From contig JAFYVH010000021.1 of the NCBI GenBank assembly GCA_017549205.1, forward strand, positions 1 to 64,000: a DNA stretch of 64,000 nucleotides. The letters are read 5' to 3'. Positions 62,153 through 64,000 of the stretch are shown in pieces. A program made the translations under genes and the position numbers. Position 1 is the stretch's first letter, and the number at the start of each line of letters is the position of its first letter. The stretch comes from Clostridia bacterium (GTDB lineage: Bacteria > Bacillota > Clostridia > UBA1381 > UBA9506). The notes below the pieces were generated by a model. It was not told the DNA's origin and searched no databases. It saw only the letters and a list, made by a program, of their open reading frames with translations.

Positions 62153-63255
62153 TAGTGCAACCGTACCGGCAAAACAATATAATGGAAGCTATTACCCTCA
62201 ACAGGTTGAATCACAACAGGATTTAACGCTGTTGAAAAACTCAATTTAATTTCTTTGCAATCAGCATTTTTAAAGGCTTCCATTAAATAGCGGGGGTTAA
62301 AGGCAATTTCAATGGGATCACCCTGCATGTCTACCTCAAACTTATCTTTCACCTGGCCTAAAACCGTTTCACAATTAATGTTCACCTGTCCATCTTCAAT
62401 CTGCAAAAGAACATGTGCTTTTACAGCCTCACTGGCGATTAAGGATGCACGGTCAATTGAATCTAAAATTTCTTTTGTTTCGGTGACAACAAAAAGCGTA
62501 TTTTCGTGTTTTGCAACACCTTCATAATTTAAATAATCTCCATCAATTAACCGTGTGGTAACGATGCAGTTTTTAAGTGTCAGGCGAGCTTGCTTGTCAC
62601 TTACTTTAATTTTCACTTCAAAATCAGATTCGCCAAGCAAGGTCAAAAGCTCTCTTGCAGTTTTACCCTGCATAATAAATTTTAAAGTGCCGGCATGAGC
62701 TGTTTCTTCACGGCGAATGGCTAAACGGTAACCATCACAGCCAACAACATTTAAAACACCATCTTTAATATCAAACAAAATGCCGGTTAAATAAGGCTTG
62801 GTGTCATTTTGGGAAATGGCATAAACTGTTTGACGAATCATATTTTTAAGTAAATGTTCCTGAATCGTAACCTCATCAATGGCAGTTATCTCTTGGGGAC
62901 GAGGAAATTCATCGGCAGTTGCAATTGAAAAATTAAATTTTGCATTTCCGCAGGAAAGTAAAATAACATTGCTTTCATTTACTTCAATATTGGCTTCATC
63001 GGCATGAAAGGGGAGTTTTTTTACGGCATCAGAAAATAAATTGGCTTTAACAACACAACTTCCTTTTTTTTCTATTCTGCCGGGAATGCTGCAGTCAATG
63101 CACAATTCAAGATTATTGCCTAAAAATCTGATTTCATTGTCTTTTGCTTCAATAAAAATACCTTCCAGTATATTCATTGTGCTTTTGCTGGCAACAGCTC
63201 GTTCTACAATGTTAACAGCATCAAGCAAATCACTTCTGCGACAAGTAAACTTCAT
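62152..63255 (-). CDS. dnaN: DNA polymerase III beta subunit (sliding clamp)
   Basis: The 367-residue clamp encircles DNA and tethers the polymerase. Three repeated clamp domains (about 1-120, 128-245, 247-367) are visible, with family segments EGIFIEAKDNEIRFLGNN, LTGILFDIKDGVLNVVGCDGYRLA and the C-terminal IVLPVRLH. AGGAGAAAAAA precedes the ATG. It is usually preceded by dnaA, but here an AT-rich gap and a divergent glycosyltransferase gene lie upstream. Confidence 0.97.
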   Translation of the reverse strand: MKFTCRRSDLLDAVNIVERAVASKSTMNILEGIFIEAKDNEIRFLGNNLELCIDCSIPGRIEKKGSCVVKANLFSDAVKKLPFHADEANIEVNESNVILLSCGNAKFNFSIATADEFPRPQEITAIDEVTIQEHLLKNMIRQTVYAISQNDTKPYLTGILFDIKDGVLNVVGCDGYRLAIRREETAHAGTLKFIMQGKTARELLTLLGESDFEVKIKVSDKQARLTLKNCIVTTRLIDGDYLNYEGVAKHENTLFVVTETKEILDSIDRASLIASEAVKAHVLLQIEDGQVNINCETVLGQVKDKFEVDMQGDPIEIAFNPRYLMEAFKNADCKEIKLSFSTALNPVVIQPVEGNSFHYIVLPVRLH

Positions 63256-63786
63256 TTTTTTCTCCTCTTTTCTTTTATAATATAAAGTAAAAAATAATCG
63301 TTATAATAGTAAGGGTTGTTAGTTCTGTTAAAAACCTTTTTAAATGAGAACAGAAAAGGGTTTTTGGCTATTGATAACCTTGTTGATAAAAAGTTTATAA
63401 AAATAATAATTAACAGATAAAATTATGAAAATTTACAATAAATGTAAACAAAAAATCTATTCACAGTATTATTTACAAGAAGTAACAATAAAGAAACAGG
63501 TGGTTGTTGAAAAGTGTAAAATAACCCATAACAAAGAGAAAAAATAAGGTTATAAAAGGAAAAGAAATTGCGAAAAACCCCATAACTTCGTTAAAAAGTT
63601 ATGCACACATCTGTTAGTAAACAACCAAAAATATGTAATATATATAATATACTATAATTGTATCATATTTTAGTTATAAAAAAAAGAGAAAAGAGAAAAA
63701 AATTTTTAAAATTATAGATGTTTGTGTCAAAATTTGCTACAATAAGAGAGGAATATTTTTAAAATAAAAGAAAAGGGGGTAGTGGG
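63256..63786. other. AT-rich intergenic region with DnaA box: candidate oriC or part of it
   Basis: A perfect DnaA box TTATGCACA lies at 63599-63607. One-mismatch boxes are CTATTCACA (63457-63465) and TTATTTACA (63469-63477). Inverted repeats include TTTACA/TGTAAA (63432-63448) and CATAAC/GTTATG (63581-63604). Very AT-rich runs (63630-63720) could serve for unwinding. The neighbourhood (dnaN, parAB, parS) agrees with an origin. dnaA itself is not in the window, so the main origin may also be elsewhere nearby. Confidence 0.5.
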
Positions 63787-64000
63787 ATGATTTCTGTGAT
63801 TGTGCCGGCATTTAATGAAGAAAAAAGAATTGAAAAAACGGTTAAAGCCATCGAAGAAATACTTTTGAAACAAGAAGATGCATTTGAAATTATTGTGGTA
63901 AATGACGGTAGCCGTGATAAAACAGAGGAAGTTGTTAAAACTCTTGAAAATACCCATATACGCCTTTTATCGTATGAGAAGAATAAAGGAAAGGGTGGGG
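63787..64000 (+). CDS. Family 2 glycosyltransferase, C-terminus cut off by the window edge
   Basis: The first 71 residues show ISVIVPAFNEEKRIEKTV, then IIVVNDGSRDKT (nucleotide-sugar binding) and LSYEKNKGKGG, the pattern of dolichyl-phosphate mannosyltransferase-like GT2 enzymes that load a sugar on a lipid carrier. AAAGGGGGTAGTGGG precedes the ATG, and TGCTACAAT (63736-63743 region) could be an extended -10. Acceptor and sugar cannot be read from the fragment. Confidence 0.88.
   Translation, partial: MISVIVPAFNEEKRIEKTVKAIEEILLKQEDAFEIIVVNDGSRDKTEEVVKTLENTHIRLLSYEKNKGKGG

Overview
The window looks like an origin-proximal piece of the chromosome of a spore-forming member of the class Clostridia (Firmicutes), probably a gut-type Oscillospirales/Clostridiales relative. 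The signs are a SCIFF peptide with its radical-SAM maturase and TIGR04086 membrane protein, a YtxC sporulation protein, a DUF4446 protein, a single-chain clostridial-type PurL, the SepF/YlmH/DivIVA division cluster, and a dnaN / greA / parA / parB / serS neighbourhood. Ribosome binding sites are strong (AGGAGG type), and many promoters show near-consensus -35 and -10 boxes 17 bp apart.

Region 1 (1-14260) is an AT-rich accessory island. It starts with a large serine recombinase that runs off the left edge. Next come an XRE repressor and an ImmA-type metalloprotease whose C-terminal part lies behind a membrane segment. These are divergent from a two-gene operon for a secreted Ig-like/LRR protein and a 1893-residue Rhs/YD-repeat protein. 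Behind the Rhs gene lies a chain of candidate toxin/immunity units. Two begin with a copy of the Rhs 'tip' sequence but have no promoter, ribosome binding site or ATG, so they look like silent donor cassettes. They are punctuated by about ten copies of a short palindromic REP-like repeat (core GGGGACGGTTCT).

Region 2 (14300-20366, + strand) carries threonine aldolase, a TPR / DUF4037 nucleotidyltransferase-like pair, and two tandem near-identical oxidoreductase-fold proteins resembling the GH109 NAD-dependent glycosidases. Region 3 (20367-34476, - strand) is a long co-directional series: YtxC, a DUF6873 protein, a D-Ala-D-Ala carboxypeptidase, a DMT transporter, a histidine phosphatase, PurL, LepA, HemW, cardiolipin synthase and an RluA-type pseudouridine synthase. 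A candidate small RNA lies on the opposite strand at 32700-32798.

Region 4 (34515-40471, + strand) has a DJ-1 protein, then yajC, TIGR04086, SCIFF, SCIFF maturase, a VOC protein and RlmD. Directly after rlmD is an inserted module: an array of GCGATAT-linked hairpins, a four-helix-bundle (S23/IVP-type) gene and a small membrane protein. Region 5 (40583-48937, - strand) is the division and surface cluster: HlyD-like, YggS, SepF, YlmH, DivIVA, IleS, LspA, RluD. Region 6 (49358-56151, + strand) is the glycolytic operon pgk-tpiA-gpmI-eno and a membrane-anchored LysM/M23 endopeptidase. Region 7 (56330-63255, - strand) is serS, DUF4446, parB, parA with two parS-like sites, greA, an unknown gene whose ribosome binding site is locked in a 15-bp hairpin, an RNase M5-like Toprim protein and dnaN. 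An AT-rich stretch with a DnaA box (possible oriC) and the start of a family 2 glycosyltransferase close the window. No rRNA, tRNA or CRISPR array was recognised. All functions are assigned by reading motifs; no database search was possible.
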